Below, in pieces: positions 20,248 through 28,809 of a stretch of 64,000 nt of DNA. Made by a program: the position numbers and the translations under genes. Location of the stretch: assembly GCF_963676065.1 (NCBI RefSeq), contig NZ_OY780933.1, forward strand, positions 3,264,122 to 3,328,121, in the 5' to 3' direction. The DNA comes from Maridesulfovibrio sp. (lineage in GTDB: Bacteria > Desulfobacterota > Desulfovibrionia > Desulfovibrionales > Desulfovibrionaceae). Each line of letters starts with the position of its first letter. Position 1 is the first letter of the stretch. The notes beneath the pieces are model-generated. The model had not been told where the DNA came from and ran no database searches. It saw only the letters and a list, made by a program, of their open reading frames with translations.

Positions 20248-20324
20248 GGTGGGTGTAGCTCAGTTGGTAGAGCACTTGGTTGTGGCCCAAGTGGCCGAGG
20301 GTTCAAGTCCCTTCACTCACCCCA
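20248..20324 (+). tRNA. tRNA-His (anticodon GTG), copy 1
   Basis: A full cloverleaf is visible: acceptor GTGGGTG pairs with CACTCAC (one G-T), D-loop AGCTCAGTTGGTAGAGC, anticodon loop TTGTGGC with GTG, T-arm GTTCAAGT, and an encoded CCA. The extra G at position -1, paired with the discriminator C, is the identity element of tRNA-His and is encoded here. Confidence 0.95.
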
Positions 20325-20366
20325 TTTGACATTTTCAGGGATCAGGAATCTCTGACCCCTTCTTAA

Positions 20367-20443
20367 GGTGGGTGTAGCTCAGTTGGTAGAGCACTTGGTT
20401 GTGGCCCAAGTGGCCGAGGGTTCAAGTCCCTTCACTCACCCCA
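20367..20443 (+). tRNA. tRNA-His (anticodon GTG), copy 2
   Basis: This copy is identical to the first over the whole 77 bases, including the encoded G-1 and CCA. It lies 42 bases downstream, with a small hairpin (GGGATCAG / CTGACCCC, one mismatch) in the spacer that may guide processing. The two share a promoter and a terminator. Confidence 0.95.
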
Positions 20444-20449
20444 TATTTT

Positions 20450-20478
20450 AAAAGACCGGAAAATTTCCGGTCTTTTTT
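20450..20478. terminator. Terminator after the tRNA-His pair
   Basis: AAAGACCGGAAA / TTTCCGGTCTTT is followed by a T-run on the plus strand. The stem could also end the convergent minus-strand gene that stops at 20510. Confidence 0.85.
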
Positions 20479-20509
20479 ATTTTGCGACTCCGAACCATAT
20501 CTTTAGCTG

Positions 20510-21043
20510 CTATATAATTTCAAAAACGATCTCTTTTTTAAGTTTCTGCCCGCTGATCATATCATGCAGCTCAATAATGTACCGGTATTTACCTTCCGGC
20601 AGCTGCCCCAGATTAAAATCATTAGTCATATAGATATCAAGAACCGGCTTTCCCGTATTGTAGTGCATGCTTAGAAGTCCCTCACGCTCGAAGAGGATCT
20701 CCCCCGCAGCAGTTTCAAGCATTACATCCTGCGTAAGATAGAACTCATACCTGCCCTGCTGAGTGGATGTGAACCAGTTAATGGGCTCGTAGTACAATAA
20801 TAGATTAGTTCCGCGTTTAATCTTATTATCCGCTAAAGGATAAAACGATGCGTAATTCAAAATTTTTGAGCAAAGGGTAAATTCCTGTAGTCCAAGCTTA
20901 CTTTCATTCTGCTTTTGAATAATTTCGTTTTTCAAACTTAAAATTTCTTCGGCATCACCGGCCCCGGCAGAAGAAACAAAAACAGTATTCATAAGAATCA
21001 CGAAAAACATCACGGCCAGTAATGAATAAATTTTTCTGCGCAT
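20510..21043 (-). CDS. Secreted protein of unknown function, 177 aa
   Basis: A signal peptide is clear: MRRK, a hydrophobic core (IYSLLAVMFFVILMNTVFV) and a likely cleavage after SSAGA near residue 28. The mature part is about 150 residues, rich in beta-strand-like segments (YEFYLTQDVMLET, YRYIIELHDM), and ends with KKEIVFEII. The pattern resembles periplasmic beta-sandwich proteins, but I recognise no family. It is a single gene between the tRNA-His pair and selB. Confidence 0.75.
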   Translation of the reverse strand: MRRKIYSLLAVMFFVILMNTVFVSSAGAGDAEEILSLKNEIIQKQNESKLGLQEFTLCSKILNYASFYPLADNKIKRGTNLLLYYEPINWFTSTQQGRYEFYLTQDVMLETAAGEILFEREGLLSMHYNTGKPVLDIYMTNDFNLGQLPEGKYRYIIELHDMISGQKLKKEIVFEII

Positions 21044-21123
21044 GCCAGTCTCTCATCATATTAAAATTTGTTTTCATAAACCTGTAAGATTATACCACCA
21101 CAAATAATTTACAGCCAGTAAAA

Positions 21124-21157
21124 CAAAAAGAGGCCCGGACTTTCATAATCCGGGCCT
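21124..21157 (-). terminator. Terminator after selB
   Basis: The stem AGGCCCGGA / TCCGGGCCT has a nine-base loop and on the minus strand is followed by TCTTTTTGTTTT. It lies just past the selB stop at 21169. Confidence 0.85.
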
Positions 21158-21168
21158 TAGAAACGAGC

Positions 21169-23076
21169 TTAACTCTGCTTGCGTAGCTTACGAGTATCAC
21201 CGACTCTTATGGTAAACTTTTCTTTGTCCATATATTCAAGCAATGGAATGGAAAATTTCCGCGACAGCCCGACCAGCGCCTTGAAATCCTGTGGTCCGAG
21301 CTCTTCATTCTCCGCAAAATAGTCTTCAAGTATCTTTTTCAGGCCATTCACCGCCGATCTTGAAAAATACATTTCATCCTTGATACGAACCAGCACCCCT
21401 TCATCCTGAAGGAGCCTGTATACCGGAGCTGCTTCCTTGAAGACCAGTCCCAGAGGCTCAAGAACATCTTTCAAGTTGGGCGGAGTAAGCCCGCCCTTTT
21501 CATAGATATCCATCAGGGTATCACGCAGCTTTTGCTGATCCGAGGCAAGCGAAACCTTGTGACCGGGCAAATGCAGAATTTCCTGGGCCGCAACTATCTC
21601 CTTTTTCTTGAGCAAACGCTCTACAATGGAGTGAAACAGCTTATCCGGCAACCCCTTACCAAAGGAAGAACCTATTTCACCACGAGAAACCCCGGGTTTC
21701 ATAGGATCGTTCTTGTGAAATTCTTCAAGGTAGTTCAAAAGGCCCTGCACCAGATTTTCATAATGAGTGCCGGAGACATAGCTGCGGTTTTCCTTATCAT
21801 AAAGAAACACCTTCTGCTGTCCACCCATGCTCTGGAGCATTTTCTCGAGCGGCTTAGAAGCCACGTTAGTTAATATGGAAAGCTCTTGAAAAGTAAGACC
21901 AGTCCTACCTGCCAGATCAAGATGAGTAAGAACCAAATCTTCCGGCTCAGCTTCAATCAACGACTCCAGACGCTTCACATCATCTGAAAACCGTTTCACT
22001 TTCCGACCAAGCGGATTGATTATGCTGCCCCCGGCAATTGTGCGCAAAGGAGAAAATGACCGCAGCACCACCCGGTCACCGTAAACACCGGTCATGGGTT
22101 TATCAAAACGGACCTGACATACAGCACTTTCGCCCTTTTCAAGCTTTTCACGATCAAGGAAATATACTTTGGCCATCACTTCCTTGGAGCCGTGGTGAAA
22201 ATGGATTTCCTTGCGGTGTTTCAGACTTTTGGGTGAAGACGGCAAACAGGTAAGTTCCACATCCCAGACTGTAGACGGGAAAAGAGTTCCCGGACGTCCC
22301 AGCACTTCGCCCCTTTCAACATCCTCAACCTCAACCCCGTGCAGATTGATGGCTGTCCTGCGTCCTGCCGGAGCAACCTCAACACTAGCACCATGCGATT
22401 GCAGACTGCGCACCTTGGTCTCGGTCATTTTCGGGTAGAGAACGACGTCATCCCCAACCGAAAGCTGTCCTGAAATAAGGGTACCGGTCACAACAGTACC
22501 ATGTCCCTTCATTGTAAACACACGGTCCACGGGCAGACGAGCCAGATCGGTCCTGCGTTTCGGGGAAAAATTTTTCATGAAACCGGCGATCTCGGCACGC
22601 AGTTCCTCCAGCCCCTGCCCGGTATGTGAAGAAACGGCATGAATAGGAGCATCAGCCAGAAAACTCGGCGCGAGAAATTCCCGCACATCTTCCTGCACCA
22701 TCTCCATCCAGTCTTCATCGACCATGTCAGCCTTGGTCAGGACCACAAAACCTTTCTCTATGCCCAGCAGAGTGCATATCTCGAGGTGTTCACTGGTCTG
22801 GGGCATAACACCCTCGTCAGCGGCAATAACCAGCAACACAAAATCAATACCTGCTGCCCCGGCAACCATATTTTTAACAAATTTCTCATGGCCGGGAACA
22901 TCAATAATACTCAGATGCTCATCATCTCCGAGATCAAGGCTGGCAAAACCAAGCTCAATGGTGATACCACGCTTTTTTTCCTCGGCCAGACGGTCGCAGT
23001 CCGTTCCGGTCAACGCCTTAATCAGGCTGGTCTTACCGTGGTCGATATGACCGGCAGTACCCATAACTACTGGCAT
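21169..23076 (-). CDS. selB: Selenocysteine-specific elongation factor SelB, 635 aa
   Basis: SelB delivers Sec-tRNA to UGA codons marked by a SECIS hairpin. The GTPase domain has GHIDHGKT at residues 8-15, DVPGHEKF and TKAD. EF-Tu-like domains II and III follow, then the long C-terminal run of winged-helix repeats (about 375-635) that bind the mRNA hairpin. The Shine-Dalgarno AAAGGAGC precedes the ATG. With selA close by, the host is expected to make selenoproteins such as formate dehydrogenases. Length is normal for bacterial SelB. Confidence 0.96.
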   Translation of the reverse strand: MPVVMGTAGHIDHGKTSLIKALTGTDCDRLAEEKKRGITIELGFASLDLGDDEHLSIIDVPGHEKFVKNMVAGAAGIDFVLLVIAADEGVMPQTSEHLEICTLLGIEKGFVVLTKADMVDEDWMEMVQEDVREFLAPSFLADAPIHAVSSHTGQGLEELRAEIAGFMKNFSPKRRTDLARLPVDRVFTMKGHGTVVTGTLISGQLSVGDDVVLYPKMTETKVRSLQSHGASVEVAPAGRRTAINLHGVEVEDVERGEVLGRPGTLFPSTVWDVELTCLPSSPKSLKHRKEIHFHHGSKEVMAKVYFLDREKLEKGESAVCQVRFDKPMTGVYGDRVVLRSFSPLRTIAGGSIINPLGRKVKRFSDDVKRLESLIEAEPEDLVLTHLDLAGRTGLTFQELSILTNVASKPLEKMLQSMGGQQKVFLYDKENRSYVSGTHYENLVQGLLNYLEEFHKNDPMKPGVSRGEIGSSFGKGLPDKLFHSIVERLLKKKEIVAAQEILHLPGHKVSLASDQQKLRDTLMDIYEKGGLTPPNLKDVLEPLGLVFKEAAPVYRLLQDEGVLVRIKDEMYFSRSAVNGLKKILEDYFAENEELGPQDFKALVGLSRKFSIPLLEYMDKEKFTIRVGDTRKLRKQS

Positions 23077-23094
23077 CTATGCTCCTTTTAAGAA

Positions 23095-23287
23095 GCCTCC
23101 GGCGGCCGGGGAAGGAAAACTTATGTAAAAGTTTCCCTTCCCCGGACCCCATCCCTTCAAAAACCTTTGGTTTGCTTCGCATATAGCGCGAAAAGTCCGT
23201 CTTCGGATATTACTTCGGCAAAGACTAATTAAAAGTTTTTGGGATTCTTAAGCCCTTTTTTCAAAAAGGATTTAAGCCGCCGGAGGC
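23095..23287. repeat. Nested palindromic intergenic element, about 193 bp
   Basis: The ends are a perfect 12-bp inverted repeat, GCCTCCGGCGGC at 23095-23106 and its complement at 23276-23287. Just inside the left end CCGGGGAAGG...CCTTCCCCGG forms a second hairpin (about 23107-23145). A looser inner pair (TCAAAAACCTTTGG against TTAAAAGTTTTTGGGA) sits further in. No coding frame is present. The architecture is that of a non-autonomous mobile element or a REP-like repeat; copies elsewhere would confirm it. It separates the M18 peptidase gene from selB. Confidence 0.65.
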
Positions 23288-23296
23288 ATCATCAAA

Positions 23297-24685
23297 TTAA
23301 TTCTTCAAAAAAGTCCTGAAAGCCAATTCAGTAGCGTACAAATCGGCCTTACTGGTCAGCTCAAACGGACTATGCATGGAAAGTACCGGAGGTCCGAAGT
23401 CAATTACATCCATGCCGTATAGGGCAAGGAATTTAGCGACAGTACCGCCCCCACCGAGATCAACCTTACCCAGCTCGGCCATCTGCCACGGAGCCCCGGC
23501 CTCACTCAGAATATTGCGCAGCCATGCTACATATTCGGGATGAGCGTCATTGGCTCCGACCTTACCGCGATGTCCGGTAAATTTGCAGAAGCACGGACCA
23601 TAACCGAGATAAGCGGAATTAAGTTTTTCGTGCACATCCTGATAATCGGGATCGATTGCAGCGTGGACGTCTGTGGAAAGAGCCTTACCGGCCATCATCA
23701 CCCGGGACATCTTGGCATTGGGTTCCCAGGCTTCAATGAGATCTTCGAGGCAGTATTCAAAAAAGAGTGACTTGGCACCGGTGGAACCTTCGGAACCGAT
23801 TTCCTCTTTATCGTAAAAGAGCACAATCTGGGCGTTGTCCGGTTCAGGAGCATTCAGGAAAGCTTCCAGAGCAAGAAATACGCAGGAACGGTCATCCTGT
23901 CCGTAACCGCCGATAACAGACTTATCCAGTCCGACATAGCGGGCCGGGCCGGCGGGAACTATATGCATTTCCGCGCTGAACAGATCTTCTTCGACAATTC
24001 CATATTTCTCATTAAGCAATTCCAAGACCTTACGTTTCTCGGAAGGAGCACTGTCGTCATCATCTGCATCGTCTTTGGTGAAAGACAATGAATGGCCCAT
24101 CAGTATATTCAGCTTCTCGGCTTCAAATGCATCGGTAACGTTTTTAGTCACCTGTTTGTAAGCGAGGTGCGGCAAAAGATCGAGAATGGAAAATACCGGA
24201 TCATCCGCATCCTCACCGATTACGACATCAATCTTAGTGCCGTCTGCTTTAACCACTACGCCATGCAGGGACAAAGGACGCGCCAGCCACTGATATTTGC
24301 GGATACCGCCGTAATAATGAGTCTTGGCCATAGACATACCAAGATCTTCATATAACGGATGCTGTTTAAAATCGAGACGGGGAGTATCTGCATGCGCCCC
24401 TACGAGACGAAATCCCTGTGAAAGGGGATTTTTACCTTTACGGGCGATAAAAATAGTCTTGTCGCGGAAGGAGCGGAAGCACTGATCCGCACCAAGGTAA
24501 TCTTCGAAACCAGCTTCACGCAGTTTTTCCTCAACGTATTTGATAGTCTCACGTTCGGTTTTGCAGCGGGTCAGAAAATCAATATAACGAACGGCAAGGT
24601 CATCCATCGCCTGCCGATGTTCATCGTCTTTAAAAATCTCCCAGCAGCTCTTCGGATCATGCTCAATTGATTTATTCATATTCAT
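23297..24685 (-). CDS. M18-family aminopeptidase, 462 aa
   Basis: This is a dinuclear zinc aminopeptidase of the M18 (aspartyl aminopeptidase-like) family, cytoplasmic. Metal and catalytic residues lie in GAHADTPRLDFK, GGYGQDDRSC, YDKEEIGSEGSTGA and the final SMHSPFELTSKAD. The sequence DDDDSAPSEKRK in the middle is an acidic insert typical of the prokaryotic M18 variant. It sits between selA and selB on the same strand but has no obvious link with selenium metabolism. A decent Shine-Dalgarno (GGAGG) precedes the first ATG. Confidence 0.9.
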   Translation of the reverse strand: MNMNKSIEHDPKSCWEIFKDDEHRQAMDDLAVRYIDFLTRCKTERETIKYVEEKLREAGFEDYLGADQCFRSFRDKTIFIARKGKNPLSQGFRLVGAHADTPRLDFKQHPLYEDLGMSMAKTHYYGGIRKYQWLARPLSLHGVVVKADGTKIDVVIGEDADDPVFSILDLLPHLAYKQVTKNVTDAFEAEKLNILMGHSLSFTKDDADDDDSAPSEKRKVLELLNEKYGIVEEDLFSAEMHIVPAGPARYVGLDKSVIGGYGQDDRSCVFLALEAFLNAPEPDNAQIVLFYDKEEIGSEGSTGAKSLFFEYCLEDLIEAWEPNAKMSRVMMAGKALSTDVHAAIDPDYQDVHEKLNSAYLGYGPCFCKFTGHRGKVGANDAHPEYVAWLRNILSEAGAPWQMAELGKVDLGGGGTVAKFLALYGMDVIDFGPPVLSMHSPFELTSKADLYATELAFRTFLKN

Positions 24686-24731
24686 TTCCTCCGGTGTCCC
24701 TTCGGGGACCAGATAATTTTAAAAAAACTAT

Positions 24732-26129
24732 TTAAATCAAAACTTGTGACAATGCTTCAGCACAAAGCTTATGCTCTTCACGGGTAAGAGTTCTTGGATC
24801 AAGGCAGAATGCCTCTTCTTCTATACGTCCGACCAACGGCGGTTCAGTTTTTAAGAGTCTCTCTTTCAGCTCTTCAACCGTCACATTAGCTTTAGGCTCT
24901 GTAGTAACCAGATAAGTTTTTAAATCCTGCTCCGGGAATGCCCCGCCACCAACACGGGAAACGCCTTCTCGCACACCGATATTCGCTGATTCGCCAAGCT
25001 CCCGGCGCAAAGTACGGGCGAGGGCTTGAGCCTGTTTTTTCAGGTTTTCGGGTTTTTCGGTAATCATGCGTACAGTAGGCACTTCACGTCTGGCGGTCTC
25101 TGGGTCCAGATAAAGCCGCAAGGTAGCCTCAAGTGCAGCAAGGGTCATTTTATCAATACGAACTGCCCGGTTAAGAGGATTCTTTTTAATCATATCAATA
25201 ATCTTTTTCTTACCGACAATGATCCCCGCCTGCGGTCCGCCGAGAACTTTGTCACCGGAAAAGGAGACTACATCAACCCCTTCGCTGACAACTTCCTGAA
25301 CGGTAGGTTCGCGCATCAGGCCAAGCCCGGAAAAATTAGTCAGATTCCCGCTGCCGAGGTCTTCATAGACAGGAAGGCCGTGCTTGCGACCAAGCTCAGC
25401 CAGTTCACCGCCGGAAACTTCCTTTGTAAATCCGATTACCCGGAAATTGGAAGTATGCACCTTCATTAACAGCGCGGTTTCTTCATTTATAGCATTTTCG
25501 TAATCATGTAGATGAGTCCGGTTCGTCGCACCAACTTCACGCAGGAAAGCCCCGCTCTTGGTCATTACGTCCGGGATACGAAATGATCCGCCGATCTCAA
25601 CCAGCTGTCCACGGGAAACAATAGATTCCCGCCCTTTTGAAAGAGTCTCAAGGGTAATCAGCACCGCCGAAGCATTATTATTGACCACTAGAGCAGCCTG
25701 CGCACCGGTAATTTCGCAAATCAGCTTTTCCACATGACTGTATCTGCTGCCCCGCTCCCCGGTACCGAGATCAAATTCAAGATTTGAATAACAGGCACAG
25801 GCTTCAGTCACCGCTTTCACCGCCGAATCAGCCAGCAGGGAACGTCCGAGATTGGTATGCACCACTACCCCGGTTCCGTTCAGCACCCGCCGAAAATGAG
25901 GCTTCGCCCCGGCCCGCACATGACAGGTAAGACGAGGGAAAAGATTTTCAGGGGAAAGCTGTTTTTCTTCGGTGATGATTCCGCCTTTGATTTCCTCACG
26001 GCAGACATCAAGAAAGCCGTTAACCAAATCACGGGAAAGGGTCCGCGGCAAACCGTCGATAACCCCTTCATCTTCAAGCCGGGTCAGGACTGAATCAACA
26101 GACGGCAAATATTTAAATAAGTTGGACAA
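24732..26129 (-). CDS. selA: L-seryl-tRNA(Sec) selenium transferase, 465 aa
   Basis: SelA converts Ser-tRNA(Sec) to Sec-tRNA(Sec) using selenophosphate and PLP. The PLP lysine lies in SFSGDKVLGGPQAG. The N-terminal domain that binds tRNA is present (LPSVDSVLTRLE), as are GVVVHTNLGRSLL and NNNASAVLITLETL. Length is normal. It is 78 bases downstream of folC and 46 bases upstream of the M18 peptidase gene, with selB following after the palindromic element. Confidence 0.96.
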   Translation of the reverse strand: MSNLFKYLPSVDSVLTRLEDEGVIDGLPRTLSRDLVNGFLDVCREEIKGGIITEEKQLSPENLFPRLTCHVRAGAKPHFRRVLNGTGVVVHTNLGRSLLADSAVKAVTEACACYSNLEFDLGTGERGSRYSHVEKLICEITGAQAALVVNNNASAVLITLETLSKGRESIVSRGQLVEIGGSFRIPDVMTKSGAFLREVGATNRTHLHDYENAINEETALLMKVHTSNFRVIGFTKEVSGGELAELGRKHGLPVYEDLGSGNLTNFSGLGLMREPTVQEVVSEGVDVVSFSGDKVLGGPQAGIIVGKKKIIDMIKKNPLNRAVRIDKMTLAALEATLRLYLDPETARREVPTVRMITEKPENLKKQAQALARTLRRELGESANIGVREGVSRVGGGAFPEQDLKTYLVTTEPKANVTVEELKERLLKTEPPLVGRIEEEAFCLDPRTLTREEHKLCAEALSQVLI

Positions 26130-26207
26130 CGATTGCCTCCAAAAGCCATTGCGGGAATCTTAAGCCTTAAATTCGCCAAACAGCCGTATTTGCAGTTATT
26201 TCAAAAT

Positions 26208-27422
26208 CTACTTTTCTAAAAATTCTGGATACCTTGTATAAAATGCAGCCAGCAAATACAAGGACCCGCAGATTAGAACTGTTTTATCACCGGAAGTAAG
26301 CATCAAGAGAGCTTCGTCAATATCTCCGGCAGCTTTTGCTCGCTCTCCAAGGACTTCCGCAAGCTCATCAGCAGGATACGCCCGGTCATTATTCTTTATC
26401 CCGCAAGCAATCACCGGCCCGTCTGTCAAACGAAACAAGGTCTTTTTCACCACATCTATATTTTTGTCCTTCATGCAGGAAAAAATAACGGCATCCGGTT
26501 TTTCGGCAGAACGATCAAGCTCGGCCTCCAGAGCTTCAAAAGCCTGAGTGTTATGGGCCCCGTCGAGAATATAAGTCTTCTCCGAGTCAACAATCTGCAA
26601 CCGCCCGGCGATAAAGGCATTTACCACCCCGCCGCGCACCTTGTCTTCATCGAATTCAAGACCGCGTTCTCCGCAGAATAGTTTCCACGCGCATGCAGCA
26701 AGCCCGGCATTCTGTTTTTGATGCTCGCCTGCAAGGGAAGGGGCAAGACCGGCAACAACGCCCAGTTCAGCTAGATCATAAATCCTGCATCCAAGTTCCC
26801 CGGCGCGCGCTTTGAGAACCTTATCCGCTTCCGGCACCTGTGCGGCTGTGACGGCTATTCCGTTTTCGCGCATGGCATCAGCCTTGTCCGCAGTGATAAG
26901 ACCGATCGTAGCCCCAAGAATCTTTTCATGATCCAACCCGATCGGGGTAAATACAGTCAGATCGGGATCGACGGTATTGGTAGCATCGAATCTGCCCCCG
27001 AGTCCGGCTTCCATCACAGCAAGATCAACCCCGTTGTTCTTAAAGGCAACCAGAGCCATACAGGTAAGCAATTCAAAATAAGTCAGCCCGGCATCAGGGG
27101 CAATCTCCATAACCTGATTAGCGACCTCGCACCATTCTTCTTCGGAAAGTAAAGATCCATTAATCGTGATCCGCTCCCGTGGAGTGACGAAATGAGGAGA
27201 GGAAAAGGTACCCACTTTTAGCCCATACTCACAGCCGATAGCAGTAAGATATGATGAAGTTGAGCCTTTACCGTTTGTCCCGACAACATGGATAATCGGA
27301 AAATCTGGCTTACCGCCCCAACTCTTCACAAACATTTCCATTCTGCCTAGACTCATATCCATATGAAAGAGTCCCAGATTATCCAGATAGGTACTGAATT
27401 CCACAAAATTTTTAAATTTCAA
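26208..27422 (-). CDS. folC: Folylpolyglutamate / dihydrofolate synthase, 404 aa
   Basis: FolC adds glutamate to dihydropteroate and folates. The Mur-ligase-like ATP loop reads VVGTNGKGSTSSYL, followed by GTFSSPHF and the ERI segment, and later LDGAHNTQAFEAL in the C-terminal domain. Length is slightly short for the family (420-430) but all blocks are present. It is transcribed away from the adjacent tRNA-Arg gene and probably leads the folC-selA-M18 series. Confidence 0.94.
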   Translation of the reverse strand: MKFKNFVEFSTYLDNLGLFHMDMSLGRMEMFVKSWGGKPDFPIIHVVGTNGKGSTSSYLTAIGCEYGLKVGTFSSPHFVTPRERITINGSLLSEEEWCEVANQVMEIAPDAGLTYFELLTCMALVAFKNNGVDLAVMEAGLGGRFDATNTVDPDLTVFTPIGLDHEKILGATIGLITADKADAMRENGIAVTAAQVPEADKVLKARAGELGCRIYDLAELGVVAGLAPSLAGEHQKQNAGLAACAWKLFCGERGLEFDEDKVRGGVVNAFIAGRLQIVDSEKTYILDGAHNTQAFEALEAELDRSAEKPDAVIFSCMKDKNIDVVKKTLFRLTDGPVIACGIKNNDRAYPADELAEVLGERAKAAGDIDEALLMLTSGDKTVLICGSLYLLAAFYTRYPEFLEK

Positions 27423-27442
27423 AACTTTTTCCTATTTTTTAC

Positions 27443-27470
27443 TTGACCGCTGGGCGCGGTTTGTATAAAT
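27443..27470 (+). promoter_or_regulatory. Promoter of tRNA-Arg
   Basis: TTGACC at 27443-27448 is followed after 15 bases by TATAAA (27464-27469), or after 17 bases by TAAATA. The same TTGACC -35 element precedes the tRNA-His pair. It ends 16 bases before the tRNA. Confidence 0.55.
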
Positions 27471-27485
27471 AACCATCTCCCACGT

Positions 27486-27562
27486 GGGGCAGTAGCTCAG
27501 TTGGATAGAGCAACGGCCTTCTAAGCCGTTGGCCGAGGGTTCGAATCCTTCCTGCCCCACCA
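27486..27562 (+). tRNA. tRNA-Arg (anticodon TCT), prophage attachment site
   Basis: Acceptor GGGGCAG pairs with CTGCCCC; anticodon stem ACGGC/GCCGT encloses CTTCTAA with anticodon TCT at 27520-27522; T-arm GGTTCGAATCC; CCA is encoded. The gene is complete. The integrase gene starts 107 bases downstream, so its 3' half is the probable attL core. The matching attR would be a repeat of the T-arm to CCA segment beyond the window. Confidence 0.95.
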
Positions 27563-27571
27563 CGATATTTC

Positions 27572-27610
27572 AAGGGTTTATCTTCTACGAAAGGTAAACC
27601 CTTTTCTTTT
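27572..27610 (+). terminator. Terminator after tRNA-Arg
   Basis: AAGGGTTTA / TAAACCCTT has a 14-base loop and is followed by TTCTTTT. It lies ten bases past the tRNA, so it may have been brought by the phage and now ends the tRNA transcript before the integrase. Confidence 0.65.
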
Positions 27611-27612
27611 GT

Positions 27613-27631
27613 AGGTAAGTAAAAGGTAAGT
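27613..27631. repeat. Direct repeat AGGTAAGT near the integrase, possible arm sites
   Basis: AGGTAAGT occurs at 27613-27620 and again at 27624-27631, with related AGGTAAA at about 27592. Short direct repeats next to the core are typical of integrase arm-type sites, but this is only positional inference. Confidence 0.35.
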
Positions 27632-27669
27632 TGGTTGTAAAAAAGTGCAAACCCGAATACCTTTGAATC

Positions 27670-28809
27670 ATGCCGAACAACTCCACAAACACAAAAAAGA
27701 AACAACCCCGCATCAAGACCAAGTTCAGCGGGGTATATTACCGGGAATCCGACACCAAGCGCCACAGGGGCAAGCCGGACCGCTCTTTCCTTGTCTGGTA
27801 TAGCGAGGGAGGCAAAGGCCGCTGGAAAACGATAGGATGGGCCTCTGAGGGCGTCACAGCGCAATATGCCAACGCCAAGCGCACCGAGATCATCGCCGCA
27901 CTCAAGAACCCTGCCGATAACGGCAACTCCGAATTCACGCTCAATGCTGCCGCCGAGCTGTGGTACGGACGCCGCGAGCTGGACGGAAAGTCCACCAAGA
28001 AGGAACGCCAGCGGTACGACAAACATCTGCGCCGCTACTTCGGCGTGCTGCCGCTCAACTCCATCACAACCGACATGCTGCTGCGCACCCGCAACAAGCT
28101 CCAGCAGACTCTCTCCGCTGAATCGGTCCGCAAATGTTTTGCATTTGCGCGCAGCTGCGTCAACCTCGCAATTACCGAAAAGCGTTTCCCCGGCCCGAAT
28201 CCCTTCTCGACCAACAACAGCCAGTTCAGCCTCCCGACCCCGGATAACGGCGCGCTGCGCTTCTTCACTCCCGAAGAAGCAAAGAAGCTGCTGGATGCAC
28301 TCAAGCTGAAACAATCCCGGCTGGCCTACGACCTCAGTTTCGTAAGCCTCAAGACCGGACTGCGCAGCACCGAGCTTTTCCAGCTGCTCGGGAACTCCAT
28401 TGAATGGACCGGACACCTGCGCTTTGTCTCCAAGACAAAAGAGATTCACAGGGTCAACGCCCCCAGGGACGTGCTGGAACTGCTGAGTTCCTACAAGCGC
28501 CAGCCAAACGAGCATATTTTCCAAGCCCGTGACGGCGGCCCAATCGTCAACGGCGTTACCGGGGTATTCGACCGCACGGTCACAGACCTCGGCTTTAACG
28601 ATGTTGTGACCGATTCCAAGCTTAAGGTCACCTTTCACACGTGGCGGCATACCTTTGCCAGCTGGTTGGCCCAGTCCGGCAAGGTCACGCTGCACGAGTT
28701 GATGGTCTTGATGCGACATAAAAATCTCCAAATGACGCTGCGCTATGCGCACTTGATTCCAGATGAAAACAGAAAGAAACTATCCATAATTGACGAAATG
28801 ATGCTCTAG
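27670..28809 (+). CDS. int: Phage tyrosine recombinase / integrase, 379 aa
   Basis: The enzyme integrates and excises the prophage at tRNA-Arg. It has a basic N-terminal arm-binding part (residues 1-100), a SAM-like core-binding domain (about 105-190) and the catalytic domain. The catalytic Arg is in LKTGLRSTELFQL, the H-x-x-R box in HTWRHTFASWL, the second His in MRHKNLQMTLRYAHL, and the nucleophile is the Tyr of that last block. Length is normal for this family. There is no strong Shine-Dalgarno before the ATG. Its stop codon overlaps that of the convergent excisionase-like gene. Confidence 0.93.
   Translation: MPNNSTNTKKKQPRIKTKFSGVYYRESDTKRHRGKPDRSFLVWYSEGGKGRWKTIGWASEGVTAQYANAKRTEIIAALKNPADNGNSEFTLNAAAELWYGRRELDGKSTKKERQRYDKHLRRYFGVLPLNSITTDMLLRTRNKLQQTLSAESVRKCFAFARSCVNLAITEKRFPGPNPFSTNNSQFSLPTPDNGALRFFTPEEAKKLLDALKLKQSRLAYDLSFVSLKTGLRSTELFQLLGNSIEWTGHLRFVSKTKEIHRVNAPRDVLELLSSYKRQPNEHIFQARDGGPIVNGVTGVFDRTVTDLGFNDVVTDSKLKVTFHTWRHTFASWLAQSGKVTLHELMVLMRHKNLQMTLRYAHLIPDENRKKLSIIDEMML

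Noticed and set aside
27439..28752. A 437-codon open frame on the minus strand, opposite the integrase and through the tRNA-Arg gene
   Set aside because: It is the antisense shadow of a clear integrase, crosses a tRNA gene, and shows no recognisable domain.
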